NCBI RefSeq assembly: GCF_014642835.1
Contig: NZ_BMJA01000003.1
Span: forward strand, 334,497 to 398,496
Length of the DNA: 64,000 nucleotides
Direction: 5' to 3'
Source of the DNA: Dyella nitratireducens
Lineage (GTDB): Bacteria > Pseudomonadota > Gammaproteobacteria > Xanthomonadales > Rhodanobacteraceae
The position numbers were made by a program, and so were the translations under genes. Shown one piece after another: positions 36,567-45,803 of the stretch; position 1 is the first letter of the stretch, and each line of letters starts with the position of its first letter. A model generated the notes under the pieces. The model worked only from the letters and a program-made list of their open reading frames with translations. It was not told where the DNA came from and did not search any database.

Positions 36567-37502
36567 ATGCAACTGGTTACCACGGATCGAGCAGGCACGA
36601 CACTCAGAACTTCGCAGCTATCAGCCGTCGAGGTGGCAGGCTTTGATGGCATCGGGGACAGCTCAGTCATTCCCGATGCCGCTCCGGTAAGCGCGATCAT
36701 TCCTTGCTATCGCTGTGCACACACCATTGGCCAGGCGGTAGCTTCGATCGCGGCGCAGGTAACACGCCCTGCCGAAGTATTGCTGGTCGACGATGGCAGC
36801 GGCGACGGCACGCTGCAGCAACTGGAGGAGATTGCGCGGAGCTACCCTTGCGGCTGGATCAAGGTGATCGCGCTGTCGCGCAATGCCGGCCCGTCTGCCG
36901 CACGCAATCACGGCTGGGACCGTGCCCGGCAACGATGGATCGCATTTCTCGACGCCGACGACACCTGGCATCCGGAAAAGCTGAAGCTGCAGATGAACGC
37001 GCTGGAGAAAGACCCGGCCATCGCGCTGATTGCGCACGCCATGAACGTGCAGTCTCGTTCCGCGCAAGCACCTGCATTGCGGCATCCCGTGCGGGTGCGG
37101 GTGCTCGCACGCCATCTTCTGATGCTGCGCCATCCGTTTCCGACCGCATCGATCGTACTGCGCCGTGACCTGCCCTTCCGCTTTGACGAAACGCGCATGC
37201 GCGCAGAAGACTTCATGCTGTGGGCACAGATTCTGTTGTCCGGCTATCGCTGCGCGACGATCAACCAGGTGCTGGCTTCCTACCATAAGCGCCCCTTTGG
37301 CGTCGGCGGACTCAGTGGTGATCTGGAAGCGATGTACACGGCCGCCAACGACGTTCGCCGCAGTTTGTACGAGCAGGGTTTGCTGGGCTGGTGGCAATGG
37401 CAAGTGCTCGAAGCGATGGCGTCGGTGCGCCACCTGCGGCGGCGCGTACTCACCTCCACCCGCCATCAGCAAGGCGCGCTACCCAACCAGCATGGCGCTT
37501 GA
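36567..37502 (+). CDS. GT2 family glycosyltransferase
   Basis: 311 residues, GT-A fold, cytoplasmic face of the membrane. Seen: VSAIIPCYRCAHTIGQAVASI, VLLVDDGSGDGT (nucleotide binding), NAGPSAARNHGW, FLDADDTW (DxD-like metal motif) and MRAEDFMLWAQILL (ED catalytic base region). It is a paralogue of the protein at 43038 and shares with it VSxxIPCYRCxHTIGxAVAS and the ending of the catalytic domain. Donor and acceptor sugars unknown. It starts 48 nt after the initiating transferase. Confidence 0.9.
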   Translation: MQLVTTDRAGTTLRTSQLSAVEVAGFDGIGDSSVIPDAAPVSAIIPCYRCAHTIGQAVASIAAQVTRPAEVLLVDDGSGDGTLQQLEEIARSYPCGWIKVIALSRNAGPSAARNHGWDRARQRWIAFLDADDTWHPEKLKLQMNALEKDPAIALIAHAMNVQSRSAQAPALRHPVRVRVLARHLLMLRHPFPTASIVLRRDLPFRFDETRMRAEDFMLWAQILLSGYRCATINQVLASYHKRPFGVGGLSGDLEAMYTAANDVRRSLYEQGLLGWWQWQVLEAMASVRHLRRRVLTSTRHQQGALPNQHGA

Positions 37503-37514
37503 GCATTGAAAACC

Positions 37515-38576
37515 ATGACAACCTCTACAGCACCCTACGTCGGATACTCCCGCTCATCCAACATCTCCACCAATGCGCGGCTGATGTTGACCTTGATGCT
37601 GCTGGTACCCGTGTTTCTATTTGCCGATGTACTGGTGGGGATCCGCGGCATTGATGTCGGCACCGACACCTATGTTTATGCGATGGTCTTCCACGAATTG
37701 GGCAGCAGCGCTTCGGCGGTTACGCGCTTCGAGCCTGGCTTTGAACTGGTCACGTACCTGGTAAGCGCGCTCGGCGTGAGCTTGCAGGTATATCAATGTG
37801 TGCTGTTCGGCCTGCTGCTGCTGATGGTGGTGCTGGCATCACGCCGCTATTTCGACTACCTGGGCGGCTCGCACGGCTATATGACTTATCTCTGCGCAGG
37901 CTTGATGTTCCTGTTCCTGTCGCCGATGTTCGTGAATGCCTCCATCAATGCCGTCCGACAAGGCCTGGCGTCGCTGCCGGTGTTCGCCGCCCTGTTGTGT
38001 TTTCATCAGCGCCAATGGCGCGCCTTCTTTATTTATGGCGCCATCGCCACCAGCTTCCACTATTCGTCGCTGCTTTATCTGGCTTTTGCACCGTTGCTGC
38101 TTATCAACCTCAAGTACCTGCGGATCGCAGCCGTGCTTGGCTTCATTGCGTACTGCACCGGCCTCACCATGATCGTGGTGCGCGCGGCCGCTCCCTTTAT
38201 CTACGATGCCGTCATGGATTACAGCCTTGGCGCCAAATACAAATCGGGCGTACGCCTCGATTTCGCCGCGTTTTCGATCTTCTGGTACGCACTCCCGTTC
38301 GTGGTGTCAGGCCTGGTGCGCAAGCCTTTCAGCACGCGCATCAAGGACAGCACGGCCGTCTATCTGGTCATGCTGCTCCCCTTCTTCTTGATTGGCTGGG
38401 GCAATTTCTCCAACCGCTTTCTGCTTTCTGCCTATATGGCGATATCACTGATGGTCGCCGCCATCTTCTTTCATAGCCGTCTATCGATGCTTCGCAATCC
38501 TATTCTGCTACGCGTCGGACTGATCGTGTCCTGCGCCGTTTTCTATTACTACGTATCCAATCAGGTACTCGTATGA
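37515..38576 (+). CDS. EpsG-family polysaccharide polymerase (Wzy-like)
   Basis: 353-residue membrane protein with about ten hydrophobic segments. GIRGIDVGTDTYVYAMVFHE followed by RFEPGFELVTYLVSALG near the N-terminus is the EpsG pattern (G.DT..Y...F, EPGF...), and SFHYSSLLYLAF and NFSNRFLLSAYMAIS complete it. By position and family it would polymerise lipid-linked repeats in the periplasm. ATG at 37515 is used; a TTG at 37506 is also possible. It overlaps the next gene by 4 nt (ATGA). Confidence 0.85.
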   Translation: MTTSTAPYVGYSRSSNISTNARLMLTLMLLVPVFLFADVLVGIRGIDVGTDTYVYAMVFHELGSSASAVTRFEPGFELVTYLVSALGVSLQVYQCVLFGLLLLMVVLASRRYFDYLGGSHGYMTYLCAGLMFLFLSPMFVNASINAVRQGLASLPVFAALLCFHQRQWRAFFIYGAIATSFHYSSLLYLAFAPLLLINLKYLRIAAVLGFIAYCTGLTMIVVRAAAPFIYDAVMDYSLGAKYKSGVRLDFAAFSIFWYALPFVVSGLVRKPFSTRIKDSTAVYLVMLLPFFLIGWGNFSNRFLLSAYMAISLMVAAIFFHSRLSMLRNPILLRVGLIVSCAVFYYYVSNQVLV

Positions 38577-40066
38577 ATGCATCGCTGCGAAAATATCCGG
38601 ACATACCTCCCACGATGGGCCGCGGTATCCAGATCAACACGTCGCCCAACGATGCCGTATGGGACTTCTCGCCACTTGCCGGCCACGCCCGGGATCTTGC
38701 ATCGATCGATCTGGTGTCGATCGCCGACATTCTCCGCAATGGCTTCGTGTACGAGCCGCACACCATCTATAAAGACGTAAAAATCGCCGCGACCGGTTTC
38801 GATCCGTCACACGACATGTTCGACAATCCGCGCTTCCACTACCTTTTCCAACCCGTTTTGGCAGCGGCGCGCCCACCGGTCGATGCGGTTCATGGCGATA
38901 AGTTGCTGGAGACTTACCACAGCCTGCTATGCGATGCCGTCACGCGCACTACGGCAGGCATGCGTGCGCCGTGGCTGCTGCAAAGCGGCGGCAAGGACTC
39001 CACCTCGATGGCGATTGCGGTGGCCGATGTGCGCCCGGACACCACCTGCATCACGTATCTGGGTGGCAAGGAGGAGAACGAGGTGGCCTCGGCGCGTTTC
39101 GTCGCACGCAAGCTGGGTTTGCGCCATGAAGCCCTCGTATGCGATCCGGGCCGCGCCTACGATCGCTACCTGGCCATGCTGCCGCGCATGCCTCTGCTCA
39201 CGGCGGATTTCGCAACCTTGTCGTACGTGGACCTGGCTACCGAAATCAGTCTCCAACAGGGAGACGGGATGATCGACGCTTTGGGATCGGACCAATACTT
39301 TGGCGTCCCGCTGCATCGACAAGACCGCATACTTGCCCTGCTTGCCCGCAGCCTGCACGTACCGCAGCAAGTGTTCCAGTCGCGCCTGGTCAGCCGAAAC
39401 TTCAAACTCTGCGTCGCCCTCGCCACGTTGGAGATGAATGAGTTCGAACGCTATTTCCCTGGTTCGCGCTTCAGCGATACGGAAGTCGATGCCTTGCTGG
39501 GCCAGCCGCTTGCGTCACTGTCTCGCCAGCGGGTGGAAGTCTTCCAGCCTGATCTCGATGCCGCGGGTTCCGCCGAAGCCGTGCGCCGTCTTTCGCTGGT
39601 CATCGGCGAATCCGCCCACCTGGCAAAGGGCATGTATTCGGCCACGGCGAAGTCGCTGCGGCTCGCTTATCCGTATGCCGATCCGCAGTTCCGCGACTGG
39701 GTTTTCAAGGACGTTCCCGATGAACTGCTGATCGGTCCGGGCGGTGTGAACAAGGTGCTGATGCGCCAGTACATCGACCGCTATTTCCACAACTTGCCGT
39801 ACGTCAAGGCCAAAGGCTGTTTCCGCTTCGATCTGCGCGGCCTGGCGCAGCAACGCTTCGAACAGATCTACGATGTCGCACAGCAGATGCAGGCGCTTCT
39901 GCCCGGCGTGCCGCGTTGGCTGGAAACCCATCGCGATCGCCTGGACAACAAGTTCTTCGCATCCAAGTTCTATCTGCTCGCCATGCTTCTGCCGTGGCTG
40001 CAGAGCCGCACGCGGCGCGCATCCGCCGTCGATACACCCCATGGCGCAGAGGCCTTTGCGCCATGA
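38573..40066 (+). CDS. Asparagine-synthetase-like PP-loop protein lacking the glutaminase domain (copy 1)
   Basis: 497 residues. An N-type ATP-pyrophosphatase loop lies in WLLQSGGKDSTSMAIA (SGGKDST, 138-144), followed by TCITYLGGKEENEVASAR and a conserved block DPGRAYDRYLAMLPRMPLL. In AsnB enzymes a class II glutaminase domain starting with a catalytic Cys precedes this region. Here only ~137 residues precede the loop, and SIADILRNGFVYEPHTIYKDVK aligns in style with the AsnB inter-domain linker (..YLL.GYVP.P.TIF.GI.K), so the glutaminase is absent. It probably adenylates a carboxylate and joins it to ammonia or an amine; in this locus a uronic-acid amide is an attractive but unproven product. 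Paralogues: 40161 and 48313. Coupled to the polymerase by an ATGA overlap. Confidence 0.8.
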   Translation: MNASLRKYPDIPPTMGRGIQINTSPNDAVWDFSPLAGHARDLASIDLVSIADILRNGFVYEPHTIYKDVKIAATGFDPSHDMFDNPRFHYLFQPVLAAARPPVDAVHGDKLLETYHSLLCDAVTRTTAGMRAPWLLQSGGKDSTSMAIAVADVRPDTTCITYLGGKEENEVASARFVARKLGLRHEALVCDPGRAYDRYLAMLPRMPLLTADFATLSYVDLATEISLQQGDGMIDALGSDQYFGVPLHRQDRILALLARSLHVPQQVFQSRLVSRNFKLCVALATLEMNEFERYFPGSRFSDTEVDALLGQPLASLSRQRVEVFQPDLDAAGSAEAVRRLSLVIGESAHLAKGMYSATAKSLRLAYPYADPQFRDWVFKDVPDELLIGPGGVNKVLMRQYIDRYFHNLPYVKAKGCFRFDLRGLAQQRFEQIYDVAQQMQALLPGVPRWLETHRDRLDNKFFASKFYLLAMLLPWLQSRTRRASAVDTPHGAEAFAP

Positions 40067-40160
40067 GGCAGCAACATGCCAAGCCTTTGGGCAAAGCCAC
40101 TTGGGACGCTGGCGGGTTCCGGGCAAACATCCGTCTGCACATCACGTTTCCGGTGACCTC

Positions 40161-41660
40161 ATGACTTCCAGCATCACTTCGCAAAAGCGGCCGCATGCTT
40201 CGAGCCGCGCGCGAATCCAGGTCAATGCCTCGCCCTATCAGAGCGCGGTGGATTTCTCACCTCTTGACGAGCTTGAACACGGCAACGCATCGCTGGATCT
40301 GGTGTCGATCGCCGATCTGTTGCGAAACAGCTTCGTGTACCCGCCCCACTCTATCTACCGGAATGTGAAAGTCGCCTTTTCAGGATTCGATCCATCGAAA
40401 GACCTGCACGATCATCCGAGTTTCCATTTTCCATTCGGCTCCACACGCACCAAGTTGCACGCGCCATCCAATGACGCATATAGTGCATCGCTGACGCAAA
40501 CGTATCACCGCTTGCTATGCGATGCGGTGAAACGCTCCCTCTCCGACATGCGCGCGCCGTGGCTGCTGCAAAGCGGCGGCAAGGATTCCACCTCGATGGC
40601 CATCGCCATCGCCGAAACGCGTCCCGATACCACCTGCCTTACGTATCTCGGCGGCACGGAAGAAAACGAAGTGGAATCGGCACGTTCCATCGCCAAGAAA
40701 CTGGGCTTGCGGCATGAAGTGCTGATGTGCGATCCCGGCCGTGCCTACGATCGCTATCTGGCCATGCTGCCGCGCATGCCCCTGCTGACTGCCGATTTCG
40801 CCACCCTGTCGTATGCCGACCTGGCGACCGAGGTACAGCAGCACGGCGGTGACGGCATGGTCGATGCCCTGGGCTCGGATCACTATTTCGGCTCACCGCT
40901 GCACAGCAAGGACCACATGCTGGCGATGCTTTCGCGCAGCCTGCGGCTTCCCTCCAGCGTGTTCCACCTCCCTCTGATCAAGAACAACTTCAAACTCTGC
41001 TTTGCGCTTGCCACGCTGCAGATGAACAAGTTCGAGCGCTATTTTCCCGGCTCGCGCTTCAGCGACGCGGAGGTGGATGCCTTGTACGGCTGGAATATTT
41101 CGGCCAAATCCCGGCAGCGGATGGAAACGTTTCGCGCCGAGATCGCGGCCGCCGATTCGGCCGACGTCGAACGCATCATTGCTTTCACCATCCTCGAATC
41201 ACCCGCCATGGGCAAGGGTATGTACGTAGCCAAGGCGATGTCACTGCGGGTGGTCTATCCGTACTGCAATGCGCCGCTGCGCGACTGGATTCTCCATCAG
41301 GTACCCGACGATCAGGTGGTTGGCGCGGGCGGCGTGAACAAGGTGCTGATACGCCGGCACATCGCCGAGCACTTCAACGAACTGCCGTACGTGAGGACCA
41401 AGGGCTCGTTTCGCTTCGATCTGCGCGGACTGGCGAGACAACGCTTCAACCAGGTCTACGCCTTCGCGCAGCAGACGCGCGCGATCTTGCCCGGCGTACC
41501 GCGCTGGCTGGAAACCCATCGGCATCGGCTCGACAACAAGTATTTCGCTTCCAAGTTCTATCTGCTCGCCGTCACGCTGCCGTGGCTGCTCAGCCGGATG
41601 CCTCTTCACACGCCCAACCGGGGCCGTGAAGTGTCTACCGAGACAACGCTGACATCATGA
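40161..41660 (+). CDS. Asparagine-synthetase-like PP-loop protein lacking the glutaminase domain (copy 2)
   Basis: 499 residues, homologous along its length to copies 1 and 3. SGGKDST sits at 138-144, and TCLTYLGGTEENEVESAR, CDPGRAYDRYLAMLPRMPLLTADFATLSYADLATE, GDGMVDALGSDHYFG and KFERYFPGSRFSDAEVDALYG are all conserved. The longer frame from 39873 overlaps copy 1 and is a shadow; ATG at 40161 aligns with copy 1. The N-terminus again lacks a glutaminase and a Cys2. Its stop overlaps the ATG of the beta-helix gene at 41657, indicating coupled translation. Substrate not known. Confidence 0.8.
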   Translation: MTSSITSQKRPHASSRARIQVNASPYQSAVDFSPLDELEHGNASLDLVSIADLLRNSFVYPPHSIYRNVKVAFSGFDPSKDLHDHPSFHFPFGSTRTKLHAPSNDAYSASLTQTYHRLLCDAVKRSLSDMRAPWLLQSGGKDSTSMAIAIAETRPDTTCLTYLGGTEENEVESARSIAKKLGLRHEVLMCDPGRAYDRYLAMLPRMPLLTADFATLSYADLATEVQQHGGDGMVDALGSDHYFGSPLHSKDHMLAMLSRSLRLPSSVFHLPLIKNNFKLCFALATLQMNKFERYFPGSRFSDAEVDALYGWNISAKSRQRMETFRAEIAAADSADVERIIAFTILESPAMGKGMYVAKAMSLRVVYPYCNAPLRDWILHQVPDDQVVGAGGVNKVLIRRHIAEHFNELPYVRTKGSFRFDLRGLARQRFNQVYAFAQQTRAILPGVPRWLETHRHRLDNKYFASKFYLLAVTLPWLLSRMPLHTPNRGREVSTETTLTS

Positions 41661-42796
41661 TGCATAACATCGCTCTCCCACGCACCAGTACTCTACGCCG
41701 CGGCCCCCTACGCATTTCGCTGCTGGCATTGCCTCTTATCGCGCTGTACGCATGGAGTCCTTTCGGCTACGCCAAGACACAGCAGAACACCGGCAGCACC
41801 GTGATCAGTGTTCGCGACAAAGGCGCCAAGGGCGATGGCGTCCACGACGATACCGCCGCCTTCCAGTCAGCCATCGACAACCTGCCATCCAGCGGTGGCA
41901 CCGTCACCGTGCCATCAGGCAACTATGTGATCGATGCGATGCGCGCGATAAACCTGCGTTCCAACATGGTGTTCCAGATGGCCCCGGATGCCACGCTCAC
42001 TGCCATCGCCAACAGCTCACCGCGCTCGCACGTCATCAAGGTGTGGAACGTCAGCAATGTGACCATCACCGGCGGACGTATCGTCGGGGAACGGGAGGGG
42101 CATACGGGCATAGGCGGCGAATGGGGATATGGCATCAATATCGAGTCCTCCCATCACGTTCGTGTCTCCAACATGCACCTCTCCGGTTGCTGGGGCGATG
42201 GCATGTGGATCGGCGCTCTCGGCCCCAATGGCCACGCCAAACCCTCGACCGATGTGGTCGTCGACAACATCGTATCCACCGGCAATCGGCGTCAGGGACT
42301 TTCCATCGGTCCTGTTGACGGCGTCACCATCACCAACTCCACCTTCAGCAACAGCCATGGCACCAAGCCGGAAGCAGGCATCGACATCGAACCTCAAGAG
42401 CAAGGTCCTGCAAGCAACATCACCATCGATCACTGCACCGTCACCGGCAACCACGGCACCGGCATGGAGATTCATGACTACGTCAGCCACGTCACGGTGA
42501 AGAACTCCAGTTTCACGGGCAACAACGGCTATGGTTTGCTGACCGTGGACGGCGCCACACAAGTCACCGTCGTCAACAACACGATGACCGACAACGGCCT
42601 GGTTGGGCTCGCCATCTTAGGCCGCAGCAACCAGGTTCAGGCCACCAACAATACGTTGGGCAACAACAGCACGCGCTATCCGTTGCAGCAAAATTCCGCA
42701 CTCGCCAGGTCCAGCAGTTTCATGCAAAGCCGGCAAATGCAGGTGGATACAACCACCCGCGAAATCACCACTTCCGGCAATACGTATTCGCAATAA
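41657..42796 (+). CDS. Exported right-handed beta-helix protein in the exopolysaccharide operon
   Basis: 379 residues. An N-terminal hydrophobic segment (about 18-36, ISLLALPLIALYAWSPFGYA) is a Sec signal or anchor. Then STVISVRDKGAKGDGVHDDTAAFQSAI and SGGTVTVPSGNYVID, the pectate-lyase-3/epimerase-type start, followed by repeated coils (NVTITGG, GVTITNSTF, HVTVKNSSF, QVTVVNNTM). The shared core WGDGMWIG...NRRQGLSIG...AGIDIEPQ is common to all four beta-helix proteins of the window. Likely periplasmic polysaccharide lyase, hydrolase or epimerase, or a binding scaffold; catalytic residues cannot be assigned by eye. Overlaps the preceding synthetase-like gene. Confidence 0.85.
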   Translation: MMHNIALPRTSTLRRGPLRISLLALPLIALYAWSPFGYAKTQQNTGSTVISVRDKGAKGDGVHDDTAAFQSAIDNLPSSGGTVTVPSGNYVIDAMRAINLRSNMVFQMAPDATLTAIANSSPRSHVIKVWNVSNVTITGGRIVGEREGHTGIGGEWGYGINIESSHHVRVSNMHLSGCWGDGMWIGALGPNGHAKPSTDVVVDNIVSTGNRRQGLSIGPVDGVTITNSTFSNSHGTKPEAGIDIEPQEQGPASNITIDHCTVTGNHGTGMEIHDYVSHVTVKNSSFTGNNGYGLLTVDGATQVTVVNNTMTDNGLVGLAILGRSNQVQATNNTLGNNSTRYPLQQNSALARSSSFMQSRQMQVDTTTREITTSGNTYSQ

Positions 42797-43037
42797 ACCC
42801 GTCACGATGCGCATGCGCCGGCACAACGAAACCTGCACGATCCATGCACATCGCAACACGCACTCTTGTTTCACATCTTGCTGACCGTCGGAGTCAAGCG
42901 TGCAACCGATACGCGAGACTCTTTTGAAAGTCACAACGTCCTGATGCTGGACAACAAGGCCTGCTTAACACACTAGCAGCACCCATGCAGCATCGACGAG
43001 CCGGTCGCGGACAACGCCATCAGGAGCACCGTTGACA

Positions 43038-43964
43038 ATGCATCGAACAAGCCATGCGCAACCCTCGGCATCATCGGCAACCACTGCCGACGGTCGCCGC
43101 GAAAACCATGCCGTCCAGGTGGGCGACATAGCGCCGGTGAGCGTGGTGATACCGTGTTACCGCTGTGTGCACACCATCGGACACGCCGTAGCGTCGGTCG
43201 CTGCACAGACGGTACGTCCCGCCGAGGTGCTGCTGGTGGAAGATGGCAGCGGCGATGGCACGCTGGAAGAATTGCATCGCGTCGCCGGCATCTATCCGCC
43301 CGGTTGGGTGAAAGTGATGGCCATGCCGCGCAACAGTGGGCCATCGGCAGCGCGCAATCGCGGTTGGCAGCATGCCGTTCAACCGTGGGTAGCCTTTCTG
43401 GATGCAGACGACAGCTGGCATCCGCAGAAACTCAAACTGCAGATGGAAGCATTGGCCGAGGATACGCAGGCCGTGCTGATCGCTCATGACATGAATGAGC
43501 AGACGCGTACCATGCCACCGCCACCGCTGAATTATCCCGTGTCGGCGACGCAGGTAACTGCCTATCGCCTGTTTCTGTTGCGTACTCAATTTCCCACGGC
43601 CTCGATCATCTTGCGCCGCGACCTGCCCTTCCGCTTCGACGAAACACGCCGGCTCGCGGAAGATCTTCTTTTGTGGGCGCAGATCCTGCTGTCCGGCCAT
43701 CGCTGCATACGACTCAATCAGGTACTGGCTTCGTACCACAAGGCACCGTATGGCGCAGGCGGACTCAGCAGAAGTCTGATCGCCATGAACAAGGCGGTCG
43801 TGGAAGTACGCAGGGAACTGCACCAGCAGGGGCTGCTCAACTGGTGGCTTTGGCGGCTTGCCGATGCGGTGGGCCTGCTGCGCTACTTGCGCCGCTGGGC
43901 GATCACCCTCAGGCGTCGTCGCGATGACGTGATGCTTGCGCAGAGCAACGAAGCATCGTCGTGA
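43038..43964 (+). CDS. GT2 family glycosyltransferase (paralogue of 36567)
   Basis: 308 residues, GT-A fold. VSVVIPCYRCVHTIGHAVASVAAQ, VLLVEDGSGDGTLEEL, NSGPSAARNRGWQ, FLDADDSWHP and RRLAEDLLLWAQILLSGHR match the copy at 36567 closely, including the ~30-residue low-complexity N-terminal extension. ATG at 43038 follows AGGAG by 11 nt; TTG at 43032 lies 5 nt from it and is a fair alternative. It sits 241 bp after the beta-helix gene, at the start of a second, similar run of genes. Sugars unknown. Confidence 0.9.
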   Translation: MHRTSHAQPSASSATTADGRRENHAVQVGDIAPVSVVIPCYRCVHTIGHAVASVAAQTVRPAEVLLVEDGSGDGTLEELHRVAGIYPPGWVKVMAMPRNSGPSAARNRGWQHAVQPWVAFLDADDSWHPQKLKLQMEALAEDTQAVLIAHDMNEQTRTMPPPPLNYPVSATQVTAYRLFLLRTQFPTASIILRRDLPFRFDETRRLAEDLLLWAQILLSGHRCIRLNQVLASYHKAPYGAGGLSRSLIAMNKAVVEVRRELHQQGLLNWWLWRLADAVGLLRYLRRWAITLRRRRDDVMLAQSNEASS

Positions 43965-44115
43965 TCCATGCCGCCATCCCGCACGTCATGCATAGCAAGG
44001 CATTCCAGCATTCGATATCCCCCGCACGTTGCAGCTTGCTTCGCCGCGAACAGCTGGCCTTGCCCTATTTCATCCATGACCATCTCACGTAATGAACTAA
44101 TCACGGATGCACTCC

Positions 44116-45285
44116 ATGAAACTCATCTTCTTCGCCAACACCGACTGGTATCTCTATAACTTCTGCGTTTCCACCGCGGTGCGGTTGCGCAAGGACGGAC
44201 ATGAGGTCGTCATGCTCTCTCCGCCCGGCCCGTTCGGCGACCGTTTCGCTGCGCATGGATTCCGCTGGATACAGCTGTCGATGGACCGCGCCAGCCTCAA
44301 CCCGCTGCGTGAAGCGGCGACACTCAGCCGACTGGTCGCCATACTGAGGAAAGAGCAGCCGGACCTGCTGCACAACTACACGATGAAGTGCGTCGTCTAT
44401 GGCGCGTTGACCGCACGCATTGCGCGCGTTCCGGCTGTCGTCAATGCCGTGGCTGGCATGGGCTATGTCTTTACCAGCGATGCACTCAAAGCTCGCATGT
44501 TGCGCCCGCTGGTGAAGACGCTGATGCGCATGACCTTGAACGATCATCGCTCGCTTCTCATTCTGCAAAATCCGGACGATGTCATGGCGTTTACCGATGC
44601 CGACCTGATATTGCCGGACCGGATTCGACTCATTCGCGGCACCGGGGTCGACACCATGGTTTTCCAGCCCGCCGTACCCCCGCTCCACCGCGATGGCCGC
44701 CTGCGCGTGCTGCTTGCAGCCCGCTTGCTGTGGGAAAAAGGTATCCAGGAGTTTGCCGACGCCGCGGCGCTATTGCGCCAGTGGGGGCACGATGTGGAAT
44801 GCCTGCTCGCCGGCTCGCCGGATCCTGGCAATCCGCACTCCGTACCACAAGAGCAGGTTCGCCAATGGGTCGATCAAGGCCTTATCCGCTGGCTGGGCCA
44901 CGTCGACGATATGCCCGGCTTGCTCAATACCGTGCATGTGATGGTGCTGCCGAGCTATTACCGCGAGGGCGTACCGAAATCGTTGCTCGAAGGCGCTGCA
45001 AGCGGGCTGGCACTGATCACCACCGATCGGCCGGGCTGCCGCGAAGTGGTGAGCAAGGACGGCGTGGATGGTTTGCACGCGGAAGCGCAGAGTGCGCTGT
45101 CCCTGGCCAAGTGCATCGCACGGTTGGATGGCGACCGCGGACTGCTCGAACAACTCAGCGTGCGTGCACGGCAGAAAGTACTGAGGGAATTCGACGAACG
45201 CGCGGTGATTCAAAAAACCATCGACGTGTACGGAGAACTGACGGCCCCGTATGCGGACGCTTCGGCGTCGCGCAGCACGTCGTGA
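44116..45285 (+). CDS. GT4 family glycosyltransferase (copy 1)
   Basis: 389 residues, GT-B fold. MKLIFFANTDWYLYNFCVSTA at the start, GTGVDTMVFQP in the linker, LLAARLLWEKGIQEF, and the C-terminal EGVPKSLLEGAASGLALITTDRPGCREVV (E-x7-E-type donor site) define it. It is strongly similar along its length to the protein at 46842, which begins directly with MKFIFFAN; I therefore prefer the ATG at 44116 over that at 44107. Similar GT4 enzymes add GalNAc or Gal to lipid-linked sugars; specificity here is unknown. A strong hairpin follows. Confidence 0.9.
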   Translation: MKLIFFANTDWYLYNFCVSTAVRLRKDGHEVVMLSPPGPFGDRFAAHGFRWIQLSMDRASLNPLREAATLSRLVAILRKEQPDLLHNYTMKCVVYGALTARIARVPAVVNAVAGMGYVFTSDALKARMLRPLVKTLMRMTLNDHRSLLILQNPDDVMAFTDADLILPDRIRLIRGTGVDTMVFQPAVPPLHRDGRLRVLLAARLLWEKGIQEFADAAALLRQWGHDVECLLAGSPDPGNPHSVPQEQVRQWVDQGLIRWLGHVDDMPGLLNTVHVMVLPSYYREGVPKSLLEGAASGLALITTDRPGCREVVSKDGVDGLHAEAQSALSLAKCIARLDGDRGLLEQLSVRARQKVLREFDERAVIQKTIDVYGELTAPYADASASRSTS

Positions 45286-45302
45286 TGTCGATATTTGCGG
45301 TA

Positions 45303-45344
45303 CATAAACGACCGGCATGACCAACCCGGTCGTTTATGCGTTTT
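45303..45344 (+). terminator. Terminator-like hairpin after the first GT4 gene
   Basis: A perfect 13-bp stem CATAAACGACCGG / CCGGTCGTTTATG with a 10-nt loop, followed by CGTTTT. It lies 17 bp after the stop and probably ends the 35343-45285 transcription unit. Confidence 0.75.
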
Positions 45345-45584
45345 CCATCGCCGGGCCTGTCACCCCGGCGCGCTGACTGTTGGGGCATAAACCCCGGCAC
45401 GGGAGTGTATACGTGCGTGTAAGGGCGGAGTTTGCACTCCAACACTCATCCGGCTTCGCGGCAAACGCCACGCTCAAAGTCGAACGTAGCCATAGCTCGC
45501 AACCAAGCGGGAATGATGGCCGCGAACGTAAGCGCGCGTTCATCGCAACGCTCGCTTCTCAGGCATCGCAAGACGCTTCGTATA

Positions 45585-45657
45585 CACACGTGACGAAAAA
45601 AGCGCTGTTTGCGCACGCATCGTTTACGTCCACACGACAAGCTGGCGGGCCTAATGA
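45585..45657 (+). promoter_or_regulatory. Upstream block of galE shared with wza
   Basis: CACACGTGACGAAAAAA (45585-45601) is identical to 58084-58100 upstream of wza. Beyond it, ACGCATCGTTTACG (45615-45628) matches ACGCATCGTTGACG (58115-58128) and CTAATGA (45651-45657) matches TTAATAA (58151-58157), at offsets that differ by only 1 bp. The last element could be a -10 box; no good -35 lies at 17 bp, so an activator is likely. The rest of the 45345-45803 gap shows nothing recognisable. Confidence 0.65.
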
Positions 45658-45803
45658 ATGCTGTCTTCTGGCTTACTACCCTGCGCAACGGGGAACGAAG
45701 CGGAATTTCGCGTCACCTGGACATGCTGTTGATCAGTTAATCACATCGTCGCTGCAGGCATCCGGGGCGGCGTTTTTTCTGGCTTCAACCTAGGAATCAA
45801 CGG

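Noticed and set aside
38573-42796. Lasso-peptide biosynthesis cluster, suggested by asparagine-synthetase-like genes
   Set aside because: No precursor peptide, no RRE protein and no transglutaminase-like leader peptidase are nearby; the neighbours are glycosyltransferases and a polymerase.
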